Of a stretch of 55,661 nt of DNA, positions 33,415 through 41,197 are shown one piece after another. The translations under genes were made by a program, and so were the position numbers. The notes below the pieces were generated by a model that was not told the origin of the DNA, searched no databases, and saw nothing but the letters and a program-made list of their open reading frames with translations. Position 1 is the first letter of the stretch; the number at the start of each line of letters is the position of its first letter. This DNA comes from Actinomycetota bacterium (GTDB lineage Bacteria; Actinomycetota; Geothermincolia; Fen-727; Anoxymicrobiaceae): positions 1 through 55,661 of the forward strand of contig JAHJCO010000054.1 of NCBI GenBank assembly GCA_018831265.1, given 5' to 3'.

Positions 33415-34257
33415 GTGCCCGACGCCGAGAATCGGCCCATCCGTATAAGTGAGCTCGAGAGGCTGTCGGGGGTCAACCGCAGCTCAATACATTACTACGT
33501 GCGCGAGGGGCTGCTGTCCCCGCCGGTCAAGACGGGGAAGACCATGGCCTACTACCGGCCGGGGCACGTCACGGAGCTGGAGCGGATCAAGGAGCTTCAG
33601 GCCGAGGGGTATCCCATCTCCTTCATCCGGCAGCTGATGGAGGACGAGCGCGAGGAGGCTCCCAGGCTGGCAGGCGAGGCCGGGGGCAAAGGCGGCAGGC
33701 GTCAGCAGATAGTGGACCGGGCGGTGGAGCTCTTCGCCAGGCGCGGCTACCACAAGACCAACGTGACGGACATCACCCGCGCGGTGGGCGTGGGGCACTC
33801 CACTTTCTATATCTACTTCCGCGACAAGAAGACGCTGTTCCTGGAGTGCGTGGACGACGTCTTCCAGTCGATGTTCTCCGACGTCTGGGCGGAGATCAAG
33901 CACGAGAAGGACCCCCTGAAGCGCCTCCGCAAGCGGGGCGAGGTGGTACTGAAGTCGCACCCCCAGTTCCTGGACATCCTGCAGGTGCTGCGCACCATGG
34001 TGGAAGACGATCCGAAGCTGGAGAAGAAGCGCCGCGAGATCTACGCCTCCATCATCGAGCCGGTCAAGCAGGACCTCACCCGGGCCATGGAGATGGGCAT
34101 GATACCGGAGATGGACGTGGAGATTGCCTCATTCGTGGTGACCGGCTTCCTGGAGACGGCGGCCACCATCCTCAGCGTAAGCGACCGCTACACCCCCGAA
34201 GAGCTCCTCGACGCAATGGAGAACATGACCTTCCCGATAGCGGGGCGGGCCCCATGA
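33415..34257 (+). CDS. MerR-TetR fusion transcriptional regulator
   Basis: 280 residues, GTG 33415. Residues 8-77 are a MerR-type winged helix (IRISELERLSGVNRSSIHYYVREGLL...AYYRPGHVTELERIKELQ). Residues 96-142 are a TetR helix-turn-helix (RQQIVDRAVELFARRGYHKTNVTDITRAVGVGHSTFYIYFRDKKTLF), followed by a TetR ligand domain (about 145-280). Two complete DNA-binding modules thus share one effector domain. It lies alone and divergent from the thiolase-DUF35-amidohydrolase block, its likely target. It could bridge two different half-sites or a MerR-type spacer and a TetR palindrome. Effector probably a CoA ester; inference. Confidence 0.9.
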   Translation: MPDAENRPIRISELERLSGVNRSSIHYYVREGLLSPPVKTGKTMAYYRPGHVTELERIKELQAEGYPISFIRQLMEDEREEAPRLAGEAGGKGGRRQQIVDRAVELFARRGYHKTNVTDITRAVGVGHSTFYIYFRDKKTLFLECVDDVFQSMFSDVWAEIKHEKDPLKRLRKRGEVVLKSHPQFLDILQVLRTMVEDDPKLEKKRREIYASIIEPVKQDLTRAMEMGMIPEMDVEIASFVVTGFLETAATILSVSDRYTPEELLDAMENMTFPIAGRAP

Positions 34258-34335
34258 CCGCTGTGTTCACCTGACTTCGGCTGCAGCAACAGGTCACTTC
34301 TGGCACGTCGTTCTCCCGAGCGATGAAGCCATGGT

Positions 34336-34341
34336 GTAGAA
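34336..34341 (+). promoter_or_regulatory. Possible -10 box for the signalling/glycosyltransferase operon
   Basis: TAGAAT in the gap after the MerR-TetR gene (the T is at about 34336). Similar TAGAAT boxes lie 6-7 nt before other start codons here. If real, transcription begins near 34348, downstream of the in-frame ATG at 34323, which argues for the later kinase start at 34443. No clear -35 box. Confidence 0.4.
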
Positions 34342-34442
34342 TCGTGAATGGGCCCGAAGGCGATGGCAATAAACCCGATGGTATACATCCGACCGCATCA
34401 TCATTGATGCTCCCGGTGGCTTCGAGGGAGGAGCGGTTGCAC

Positions 34443-35543
34443 GTGGATGACGACGGCACAAGGCGCGTGGAGCGTGAACTGGACCGCATCTTCGCAAGTC
34501 TCGGACACGGTATGTACGTCGTCGATACCGAGCGCAGGATCCTTCTGTGGAACAGGGCGGCCGAGTCGATACTGGGCTGGAGCGAGGAGGAGGCCCTGGG
34601 TCGTTCATGTAGAGAGTTCATAGGGCACACCGACGATAACGGAAGGCAGCTGTGCGACGAGGACTGCCCGCTTGTCGCCTCGATGGGGGAATCACATTCT
34701 ATCTTCGCGGGCACCGTCTGGGGGCAGTCCCGCGACGGCGTCAAGATCCCGGTAAACGTCAGCTGCGCGCCCCTGTTCGATGGCGACGGCAAGTTGGTCG
34801 GCGCGGTGGAGGTCTTCTCGGACATGACCCACGAGAAGGAGCTGGAGAGCTTCAAGAACTCCATGGTGTCGGTGGTCGCCCATGAGCTGCGGACACCTCT
34901 CACCTCCATGAAAGGCTACCTTGAGCTGGTGATCGACGGCGAGGTGGGAGGAGTCACCGGCCAGCAGCGCGAGTTTCTCGGCATCGTCGAGTCCAACGTG
35001 GTACGCCTCGAGGAGCTTGTCAACGACCTGCTTGACCTGGGTAGGCTCGAGTCGGGGCGTGTGGTCGTCCACTGGGAACCGATGGACCTGGAGACCATGC
35101 TTGGGGAGACCCTGGACACACTCAGGCCCATGGCCGTCGAGCGGGGGCTCCGGCTGGACTTCGAGGTCAGCGAAACACCACCCGTTCAGGGAGACCGCCA
35201 GCTTTTCGCCAGGGTCTTGTCAAACCTGGTCAGCAACGCGGTGAAGTATACGGTAGAGGGCGGGATCACCATCAGGCTGGGCCGCGATGGCGACCGCGCG
35301 TCGATCGAGGTCGAGGACACGGGGGTGGGAATACCGGAGGACGAGCTCGGCCTGGTGCTCGAGAAGTTCTTCCGGGCCTCGACGGCCGCCGGGACCGGTT
35401 CGACGGGAAGTGGTCTCGGGCTTTCCATCACCGGGGAGATCGTGGAGAAGCACGATGGCGAGCTCAGGCTCCAGAGCACGGTGGGAAAGGGCTCCAGGTT
35501 CACCGTGCTGCTTCCGTCCGCGAAGGACGCAACCATACTCTAG
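34443..35543 (+). CDS. PAS histidine kinase
   Basis: 366 residues from GTG 34443, with GGAGGAG 9 nt upstream; ATG 34407 and ATG 34323 are in-frame alternatives without ribosome sites. PAS domain at about 10-130 (GHGMYVVDTERRILLWNRAAESILGW), with the HTDDNGRQLCDEDCPL loop seen in many bacterial PAS sensors, where the two Cys may sense metal or redox. HisKA with His147 (VVAHELRTPLTSMKGYLELV), then LSNLVSNAVKYT, DTGVGIPED and GSGLGLSI of the ATPase. No membrane segment. It is followed 20 nt later by a lone receiver, its evident partner, and then by the HEAT and glycosyltransferase genes. Confidence 0.9.
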   Translation: MDDDGTRRVERELDRIFASLGHGMYVVDTERRILLWNRAAESILGWSEEEALGRSCREFIGHTDDNGRQLCDEDCPLVASMGESHSIFAGTVWGQSRDGVKIPVNVSCAPLFDGDGKLVGAVEVFSDMTHEKELESFKNSMVSVVAHELRTPLTSMKGYLELVIDGEVGGVTGQQREFLGIVESNVVRLEELVNDLLDLGRLESGRVVVHWEPMDLETMLGETLDTLRPMAVERGLRLDFEVSETPPVQGDRQLFARVLSNLVSNAVKYTVEGGITIRLGRDGDRASIEVEDTGVGIPEDELGLVLEKFFRASTAAGTGSTGSGLGLSITGEIVEKHDGELRLQSTVGKGSRFTVLLPSAKDATIL

Positions 35544-35563
35544 ATCCTCAAGGGGGAGCGCGA

Positions 35564-35944
35564 ATGGGTGACAGGCAACTCGTAGTAATCGCGGAGGACG
35601 AACAGCAGATAGCGGACCTCATCAGGTTCAAGCTCGAGAAGTCAGGCTACGAGGTAATCTGGGGGGAGAACGGCAAGCTCGCCCTGGAGCTCGTTTCGGA
35701 GCGCCGCCCCGACCTCGTGATACTCGACGTGATGATGCCCGTGATGGACGGGTTCGAGGTGCTGAGGTTACTGAAGGGTGACGAGGATACCAGGAACATA
35801 CCCGTGATAATGCTGACCGCGAGGGGCATGGAAGCCGACGTCCTGCGTGGTTTCGACACGGGCGCGGTGGACTACCTGACCAAGCCGTTCAGCGTCTCCG
35901 AGCTGGCCGCCCGCGTCAAGAGCATACTGGCCAGGGGTGGTTGA
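35564..35944 (+). CDS. Single-domain response regulator
   Basis: 126 residues, ATG 35564, GGGGGAG upstream. Receiver only: acidic pocket Glu11/Asp12, phospho-acceptor Asp55 (VILDVMMPVMDG), Thr85 and Lys107 (YLTKPF). With no DNA-binding or enzymatic output it must act through protein contact, most simply on the HEAT-repeat protein or the glycosyltransferase encoded next. Confidence 0.93.
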   Translation: MGDRQLVVIAEDEQQIADLIRFKLEKSGYEVIWGENGKLALELVSERRPDLVILDVMMPVMDGFEVLRLLKGDEDTRNIPVIMLTARGMEADVLRGFDTGAVDYLTKPFSVSELAARVKSILARGG

Positions 35945-35988
35945 AACAGATGTCTCGTCACCGCCTACTCATCGAGTGAGGGACCCCG

Positions 35989-37140
35989 ATGATCAACCCG
36001 TATTGTCTTCTGGATCTCACTCTCGCGCGATCGGCCGCGAACGGGCACGGCGGTTCCACCGTGGACGTGTTGATCGTGGCTGTGCTGGTAATCCTGGGGC
36101 TCACCGTCCTGCTCTTCGCCGGGCTGGTACTGCTCCGTATGGCGGGGTCGAGTCGCGAGCGCAGGATCCTCGAGAAGAAGGCGCACCTGAGTCCACTCGT
36201 CTACGACCTGCTGACCGAGGACCGGAGCGCCGGGGACGTGGTGGCAACGCTCGGGTCCGTGGTGCCCGCGCGTGATCGCAGAGTCCTCGAGCAGGTCCTG
36301 CTCGAGAACAGCAGGTTCCTCAAGGGGCGCGAGCGGGAGGTGCTGGCGGAGGCTTTCGACAGGCTCGGCTACCTGGACGAGGATCTGGCCACGCTGGGCG
36401 GGCACGGCATGGTCCGAAAGGCGGAGGCGGCATTCCACCTAGGGACCATGAGGTGCGAGAGGGCGGCACCGGCGCTTGCTGCGGCCCTGTCGTCCTCCGC
36501 TAACCCGGAGGTGCAGTTCTCCTGTCTAAACGCGCTGTCCAAGATAGGCACGCCCGAAGCCCTGCGGACCGTCATGGACTACCTCGCCTCCTCTCCCGAG
36601 ATGGAGACGCTCCGCGTCGCCGAGGTCATCCTGGAGCGGAAGCAGGAGTTCACCGGCTTCCTCGAGCAGTGGCTGGAGCGCGGGGAAGCCGACCCCAGTC
36701 GCCTGACTTTCCTCGTGAACATGGCCGGAGCCGTGAAGGACGCCCACACCGTGCCGTTGATCACCCGGCTCCTCCGGCATGAGGACGCCGGGGTCAGGGC
36801 GAGGGCCGCGTTCTCGCTCGGCACGATCGGGGACTACACGGCGTGCGACGACCTGGCCGGGGCGATGGGCGACGGGGACGCAGGGGTACGCGCGGAGGCG
36901 GCCGAGGCGCTGGGAAAGCTCCAGTGCGAGGCTGCGATATCCGCGCTCGAGCGCGGGCTGATCGACGAGGACGTGTCCGTGAGGATCAACTCCGCGATAT
37001 CTCTTTCGCAGCTCGGGGAGGAGGGGCGCACCGTGCTCGAGTCCGCACTCCTTTCGGTGGAGGAAGCGGTAAGGGAGGTGGCGGCCGAGGCCCTGGAGGC
37101 TTACGGCCCCGGGGAGAGAGACAAGCGGGAGGGGTCGTAG
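35989..37140 (+). CDS. Membrane-anchored HEAT-repeat protein
   Basis: 383 residues, ATG 35989 with GTGAGGGACC upstream. One transmembrane helix at about 25-50 (VDVLIVAVLVILGLTVLLFAGLVLL), then a cytoplasmic solenoid of HEAT-like repeats: AERAAPALAAALS-type units such as VPLITRLLRHEDAGVRARAAFSLGTIG, CDDLAGAMGDGDAGVRAEAAEALGKL and ISALERGLIDEDVSVRINSAISLSQLG. HEAT solenoids are scaffolds. Between a response regulator and a membrane glycosyltransferase (3 nt to the next start), it probably passes the signal to the enzyme or organises it. No catalytic motif. Confidence 0.85.
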   Translation: MINPYCLLDLTLARSAANGHGGSTVDVLIVAVLVILGLTVLLFAGLVLLRMAGSSRERRILEKKAHLSPLVYDLLTEDRSAGDVVATLGSVVPARDRRVLEQVLLENSRFLKGREREVLAEAFDRLGYLDEDLATLGGHGMVRKAEAAFHLGTMRCERAAPALAAALSSSANPEVQFSCLNALSKIGTPEALRTVMDYLASSPEMETLRVAEVILERKQEFTGFLEQWLERGEADPSRLTFLVNMAGAVKDAHTVPLITRLLRHEDAGVRARAAFSLGTIGDYTACDDLAGAMGDGDAGVRAEAAEALGKLQCEAAISALERGLIDEDVSVRINSAISLSQLGEEGRTVLESALLSVEEAVREVAAEALEAYGPGERDKREGS

Positions 37141-37143
37141 GAG

Positions 37144-40100
37144 TTGGACTTCAAAAGCACGGCCGGCGACATCATCATCGCGTTCAACCTGCTGGTCTTC
37201 TTCTACTTCGCGGCTATCAACACCGTCTACCTGGTCCTCTTCTCCGCTGCCTTCGTGGGCTCGATAAAGTACAACCGCCGCCGCAGGTTCATCGACTTCA
37301 ACGAGGTGTTCCGTTCCCCATTGACTCCTTCGATTTCGGTCCTCGTCCCGGCCTACAACGAGGAGTCCACGATAGTCGAGTCCGTGCGGGCGATCCTGCT
37401 GCTCCGGTACCCGCACTTCGAGGTAGTCGTCGTCAACGACGGGTCGAGCGACCGCACCCTGGAGCTCCTCGGGGAGAGGTACAACCTGCGCAGGATCGCC
37501 AAGTTCGTGCCCGACAGGGTCCCCTGCGAACCCATCCGGGGGGTCTTCGTATCTTCGGACCACGACAACCTGGTCGTCGTCGACAAGGAGAACGGTGGCA
37601 AGGCTGACGCGCTGAACGCCGGTATCAACGTCAGCCGGCACGACCTGGTCTGCGTGATCGACGCCGACTCCCTCATCGAGCCGGAGGGACTGCTCAAGGT
37701 GGCCCGGCCCTTCATCGAGAACCCGAGCACCACGGTCGCGGTCGGCGGGCTGGTAAGGATAATCAACGGCTGCACGGTCGAGAGCGGGACGGTCACACAG
37801 GTGAGGCTCCCCCGAAATCCCATCGCTAACCTGCAGACCGTGGAGTACCTGCGGGCCTTCCTGGGCGGGCGAATCGGGTGGAGCACGCTCCGCAGTCTTC
37901 TCATCATCTCCGGGGCTTTCGGCCTTTTCGACCGCAGGCTGGCCATCGCGGTGGACGGCTACAGGAGAGACACCGTAGGCGAGGACATGGACCTGATAGT
38001 ACGCATGCACCGCTACCTCAGGCGAGAAAAGAGAAAGTACCGGATCTTCTTCGTACCCGACCCGGTCTGCTGGACGGAGGCGCCTGAGAAAATCAGGCAA
38101 CTGGGGAAGCAGAGGGACCGCTGGCAGCGGGGGCTCATCGAGACGCTCACCGCCAACCTGGGGATGCTCGTCAATCCGCGCTACGGGCCTATCGGCCTGG
38201 TGGCCATGCCCTACTTCTTCCTGTTCGAGATGATAGGGCCGGCCATAGAGCTGACGGGCTACGTGTTCATAGTGCTCGCGCTGGTGCTCGGCCTGCTGAA
38301 CGTCCAGTTCCTGTACCTCTTCCTTGCCCTGGCGTTCGGGTACGCGATCGCGGTCTCGCTGTTCGCCGTGCTGCTGGAGGGGATCGCCCTGCAGCACTAC
38401 CCCCGTGTACCGGCGCTCCTGAAGCTCGCCTTCTACAGCGTCGCCGAGAACATCGGCTATCGCCAGATCAACGCCTGGTGGCGGACAAAGGCCTTTTTCA
38501 CCCTGTTCACCAGGAAGCAGTCCTGGGGCGCCATGGAGCGCAGGGGCTACGCGGATGACGCCGAATGGAAGGAAGCCCCTTCCGCCGGGCCGCTCCCGCG
38601 GGTTGAAAGGCGAACGGTCGGACGGCGCGGCGCGCGCGGCCTGCTGGTCCCCGTCGTCGCAGTCGTGGTCGCCGTCCTGCTCGTATTGGTTGTTGCGTGG
38701 GCCGTCGTCTCCGTCACGCGGGTGGACCGCCGGGCCAGGCCGGAGCCCGTCGCACGTATGGGAGGCCTGGACGTGGCCGTGATGGCTCGCGGTCGTTACT
38801 TCGAGGTCTACGACGGCAAGGCCTGGAAGGAGTTCCTGGTCAGAGGGGTGGACGTGGGCATTGCCCTCCCCGGCAGGTGGTTCAGCGAGTTCCCGGAGGA
38901 CGACAGGCTGTACCGCTCGTGGTTCGAGCGGATATCCGCGCTCGGCGCCAACACGATCCGCGTATACACGCTGCTCGACCCGGTCTTCTATCGAACGTTG
39001 TACGATTTCAACCGGGCCTCCGAGAACAAGCTGATGCTACTGCAGGAGATCTGGCCCGACGACGTCGTCCCCGGCGATAACCTCTACGACCGGGGTTACA
39101 CTGCGGCCTACCGTCGCGAGATAGCCGTCGACCTGGAAGCCCTGGCGGGGAAGCGCAGCATCCCCGAGCGAAAGGGCAGGGCGTGGGGCGACTACGATGC
39201 AGACGTCACGCCTTACCTCCTCGGCGTGATCATCGGGAGGGAGATCGTCTACGAGGAGGCCAGCACTACCAACGCCTCGAACGCAAACCGTGGGGATTTC
39301 AGCGGCAGGTACGTGAGCTCTGTAGGCGGGGCCAACGCCGTCGAGTCATGGATGGCGGAGACGTGCGACTACACGGTGCAGCGGATGGAAGAAGCGGGCT
39401 GGGCGGCGCCGGTGGCGTTCGTGAGCTGGCCGACCCTGGATCCCATGAGCCACCGCACCGAGGCGACCCCGGGTACACCCAGGTCCGAGGAGCACGAAGA
39501 CAGCGAGGTCCTCGACCCGAACCACATCGTACCCGGAGGCGACACGGTGGCCGGCCTTTTCGGTTGCTACCACATCTACCCGTACTACCCGGACTTCATG
39601 AACCGTGAGCCGGAGTACGCCGAGTACCATGACGAATCGGGCGTACTCCGTTACGGTGGTTACCTGAGGTCGTTCATGTCGGTCCATCCTGAGTACCCCG
39701 CCCTGGTCGGGGAGTTCGGGATGTCCACCTCCATGGGCGTCGCCCACGTCCACCCCGAGCAGTTCAACCACGGGGGCGTGGACGAAGAGCAGCAGGGTGA
39801 GCTCATCTCCCGGATGTACGACGCCATCATTCGCGAGGGCTATGCGGGCGGCGCCGTGTTCGAGTGGGCAGACGAGTGGTCGAAGAGGACCTGGGTGGAC
39901 ATGGACTACATGATCCCGTTCGACCGTCACATCTACTGGCACAATATGATGGATCCGGAGCAGTGCTTCGGGGTCCTTGCCTACGACCCGGGTTCCACCG
40001 CGGAGAAGGATTCAGTCCCGTACTGGAAGTCGAAGGACGCGCCCGGAGGCGGGGCCGCGGTCATCGAAGGCATCGGGGTAAGCCACGATGACGGATTCCT

Positions 40101-40875
40101 GTACCTGGAGTTGGATCTCGGTGGGTCTTACGGGAAGGAGCTCGTGCCCGGCGCCGACAGCGACCTCCAGCTCGACGTCGGGATCGATACCATCGGCGAC
40201 GACAGCGGAACCGTCCGGCTGCCGATGGAAGGCCTTCCCGACCTGCCGGGCGGTGTGGAGTTCCTGTTGACTGTGAACGCGAAGGACGGCGCGCTCCTCC
40301 TGGCCCGACCCGACTACAACCGCGGTGATACCAGGTTCATGGCGGCGCACGCCACCGACCCGGACTTCGTGCATGTGAGGTTGATGACCAACAGGGAACA
40401 GGTGGACTCCGTGGACGGAACTGTCTTTCCCAGCGAGTACGTGGACGACAGCCTGCTGCGTTACGGTGTGTTCCTGCCTTCGAGCAGGGAGTACTATTCC
40501 CTGGCCCACTGGTACGTGAGCGACGATGGGAAGAAGGTGTTCATCCGGTTGCCCTGGCTCCTTCTCAACGTAAGCGACCCCTCGTCGCTCACAGTGATAC
40601 ACGATGACCGCACCGACCTGCCCGCGGGGCCCGCGGCCGTCCGCACCGAGCTCGGAGAGAACGCGCTCCATACGCAGAAGACGGAGGGGTTCGCTTTCTA
40701 CGCCGTGATCACGCGCGGAGGAAAACCGTCCGACTTCCAGCCGCGGCGGGGCACCTCCTGGGCACGAACACGGCGGTTCACCTGGCAGGGATGGGATGCT
40801 CCCACGTACCGTGAACGGCTCAAGAAGAGCTACCCTGAAATACAGGAGCTCTTCCGGCGCTACCCGGACGACTGA
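37144..40875 (+). CDS. Fusion of membrane family-2 glycosyltransferase and extracellular glycoside-hydrolase-like barrel
   Basis: 1243 residues from TTG 37144 (GGAGGGG 9 nt upstream). Residues 9-40 are one or two membrane helices; 62-330 are a processive GT2 domain (DGSSD 99-103, DADS 173-176, GED 279-281, QRDRWQRG 323-330). Membrane helices span about 350-425, and a single helix lies at 499-525. After it comes an outside domain, about 540-985, with (beta/alpha)8 glycosidase features: RGVDVGIALPGRWF, NTIRVYTLLDP, nucleophile-like Glu857 in LVGEFGMS, and FEWADEW at 906-912. Residues about 985-1243 look like beta-sandwich modules. The cytosolic half would build and extrude a beta-linked glycan, and the outer half could cut or anchor it. 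Substrate unknown. Confidence 0.88.
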   Translation: MDFKSTAGDIIIAFNLLVFFYFAAINTVYLVLFSAAFVGSIKYNRRRRFIDFNEVFRSPLTPSISVLVPAYNEESTIVESVRAILLLRYPHFEVVVVNDGSSDRTLELLGERYNLRRIAKFVPDRVPCEPIRGVFVSSDHDNLVVVDKENGGKADALNAGINVSRHDLVCVIDADSLIEPEGLLKVARPFIENPSTTVAVGGLVRIINGCTVESGTVTQVRLPRNPIANLQTVEYLRAFLGGRIGWSTLRSLLIISGAFGLFDRRLAIAVDGYRRDTVGEDMDLIVRMHRYLRREKRKYRIFFVPDPVCWTEAPEKIRQLGKQRDRWQRGLIETLTANLGMLVNPRYGPIGLVAMPYFFLFEMIGPAIELTGYVFIVLALVLGLLNVQFLYLFLALAFGYAIAVSLFAVLLEGIALQHYPRVPALLKLAFYSVAENIGYRQINAWWRTKAFFTLFTRKQSWGAMERRGYADDAEWKEAPSAGPLPRVERRTVGRRGARGLLVPVVAVVVAVLLVLVVAWAVVSVTRVDRRARPEPVARMGGLDVAVMARGRYFEVYDGKAWKEFLVRGVDVGIALPGRWFSEFPEDDRLYRSWFERISALGANTIRVYTLLDPVFYRTLYDFNRASENKLMLLQEIWPDDVVPGDNLYDRGYTAAYRREIAVDLEALAGKRSIPERKGRAWGDYDADVTPYLLGVIIGREIVYEEASTTNASNANRGDFSGRYVSSVGGANAVESWMAETCDYTVQRMEEAGWAAPVAFVSWPTLDPMSHRTEATPGTPRSEEHEDSEVLDPNHIVPGGDTVAGLFGCYHIYPYYPDFMNREPEYAEYHDESGVLRYGGYLRSFMSVHPEYPALVGEFGMSTSMGVAHVHPEQFNHGGVDEEQQGELISRMYDAIIREGYAGGAVFEWADEWSKRTWVDMDYMIPFDRHIYWHNMMDPEQCFGVLAYDPGSTAEKDSVPYWKSKDAPGGGAAVIEGIGVSHDDGFLYLELDLGGSYGKELVPGADSDLQLDVGIDTIGDDSGTVRLPMEGLPDLPGGVEFLLTVNAKDGALLLARPDYNRGDTRFMAAHATDPDFVHVRLMTNREQVDSVDGTVFPSEYVDDSLLRYGVFLPSSREYYSLAHWYVSDDGKKVFIRLPWLLLNVSDPSSLTVIHDDRTDLPAGPAAVRTELGENALHTQKTEGFAFYAVITRGGKPSDFQPRRGTSWARTRRFTWQGWDAPTYRERLKKSYPEIQELFRRYPDD

Positions 40876-40879
40876 CCCT

Positions 40880-40897
40880 GTGACAGGCGCCTGACAC
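40880..40897. repeat. Short palindrome CAGGCGCCTG with GTG/CAC ends
   Basis: GTGACAGGC / GCCTGACAC, one mismatch pair. It lies 5 nt after the glycosyltransferase fusion's stop codon. It may belong to the GTGCCAGGCAC group. Confidence 0.5.
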
Positions 40898-40995
40898 TGC
40901 TCCAATCCAACTGATACCTTTTCAAGCAATGCACGCGACCGGTAGTCCATCCAGATCCCTTCGGTAACTTTTCACGCCTCGAGACGTTAGTCTGT

Positions 40996-41024
40996 TTGAC
41001 AGGTAAAAAGGATGTCCGTATAAT
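40996..41024 (+). promoter_or_regulatory. trp operon promoter
   Basis: TTGACA (40996-41001), 17-nt spacer, TATAAT (41019-41024): a perfect consensus for the housekeeping sigma factor. The expected start, near 41031, is only about 4 nt before the leader peptide's ATG. With the repeat at 40880-40897 and the attenuator, this accounts for the 322-bp gap before trpE. Confidence 0.9.
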
Positions 41025-41034
41025 GCGCAACACT

Positions 41035-41085
41035 ATGAGGAACATATCGGGCGCACGCAATTACTTTTGGTGGGGCTCTCCGTAG
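41035..41085 (+). CDS. trpL: trp leader peptide (tandem Trp codons)
   Basis: 16 codons, ATG 41035 to TAG 41083-41085: MRNISGARNYFWWGSP, with two consecutive TGG codons at 41068-41073. It is followed by terminator-like hairpins and trpE, the classic attenuation layout: stalling at the Trp codons when Trp-tRNA is scarce would change folding of the downstream RNA. There is no ribosome site, and the promoter's predicted start is about 4 nt upstream, so it is probably translated as a leaderless message, as reported for trpL in Sinorhizobium meliloti. Confidence 0.9.
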   Translation: MRNISGARNYFWWGSP

Positions 41086-41086
41086 A

Positions 41087-41183
41087 GGGTCCGGACCGAC
41101 GCGCCTGAGCGCATAGCAGGCAAGACGTGACCCTCGAACGGGGGTCACGGTTTTTTATGCCGTGACACGGGTCACGGCTTTTT
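41087..41183 (+). terminator. trp attenuator with two successive terminator hairpins
   Basis: Hairpin 1: CGTGACCC (41126-41133) with GGGTCACG (41142-41149), extended by two inner pairs, then six T. Hairpin 2: GCCGTGAC (41159-41166) with GTCACGGC (41171-41178), then five T. The 3' arm of hairpin 1 can also pair with the 5' arm of hairpin 2 (CCGTGAC), so they are mutually exclusive with a third fold. GGGTC at 41087-41091, just after the leader stop codon, can pair with GACCC at 41129-41133 and may serve as antiterminator; GGTCCGGACC there also forms a small hairpin. Confidence 0.85.
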
Positions 41184-41197
41184 CATTTGGAGGGCAG

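Noticed and set aside
41087..41183. T-box or TRAP-type control of trpE
   Set aside because: No T-box consensus or repeated GAG/UAG triplets; the tandem-Trp leader peptide explains the region by attenuation.
41162..41197. Upstream start for trpE at 41162
   Set aside because: It would begin inside the second terminator hairpin; ATG 41198 follows GGAGGGCAG directly.
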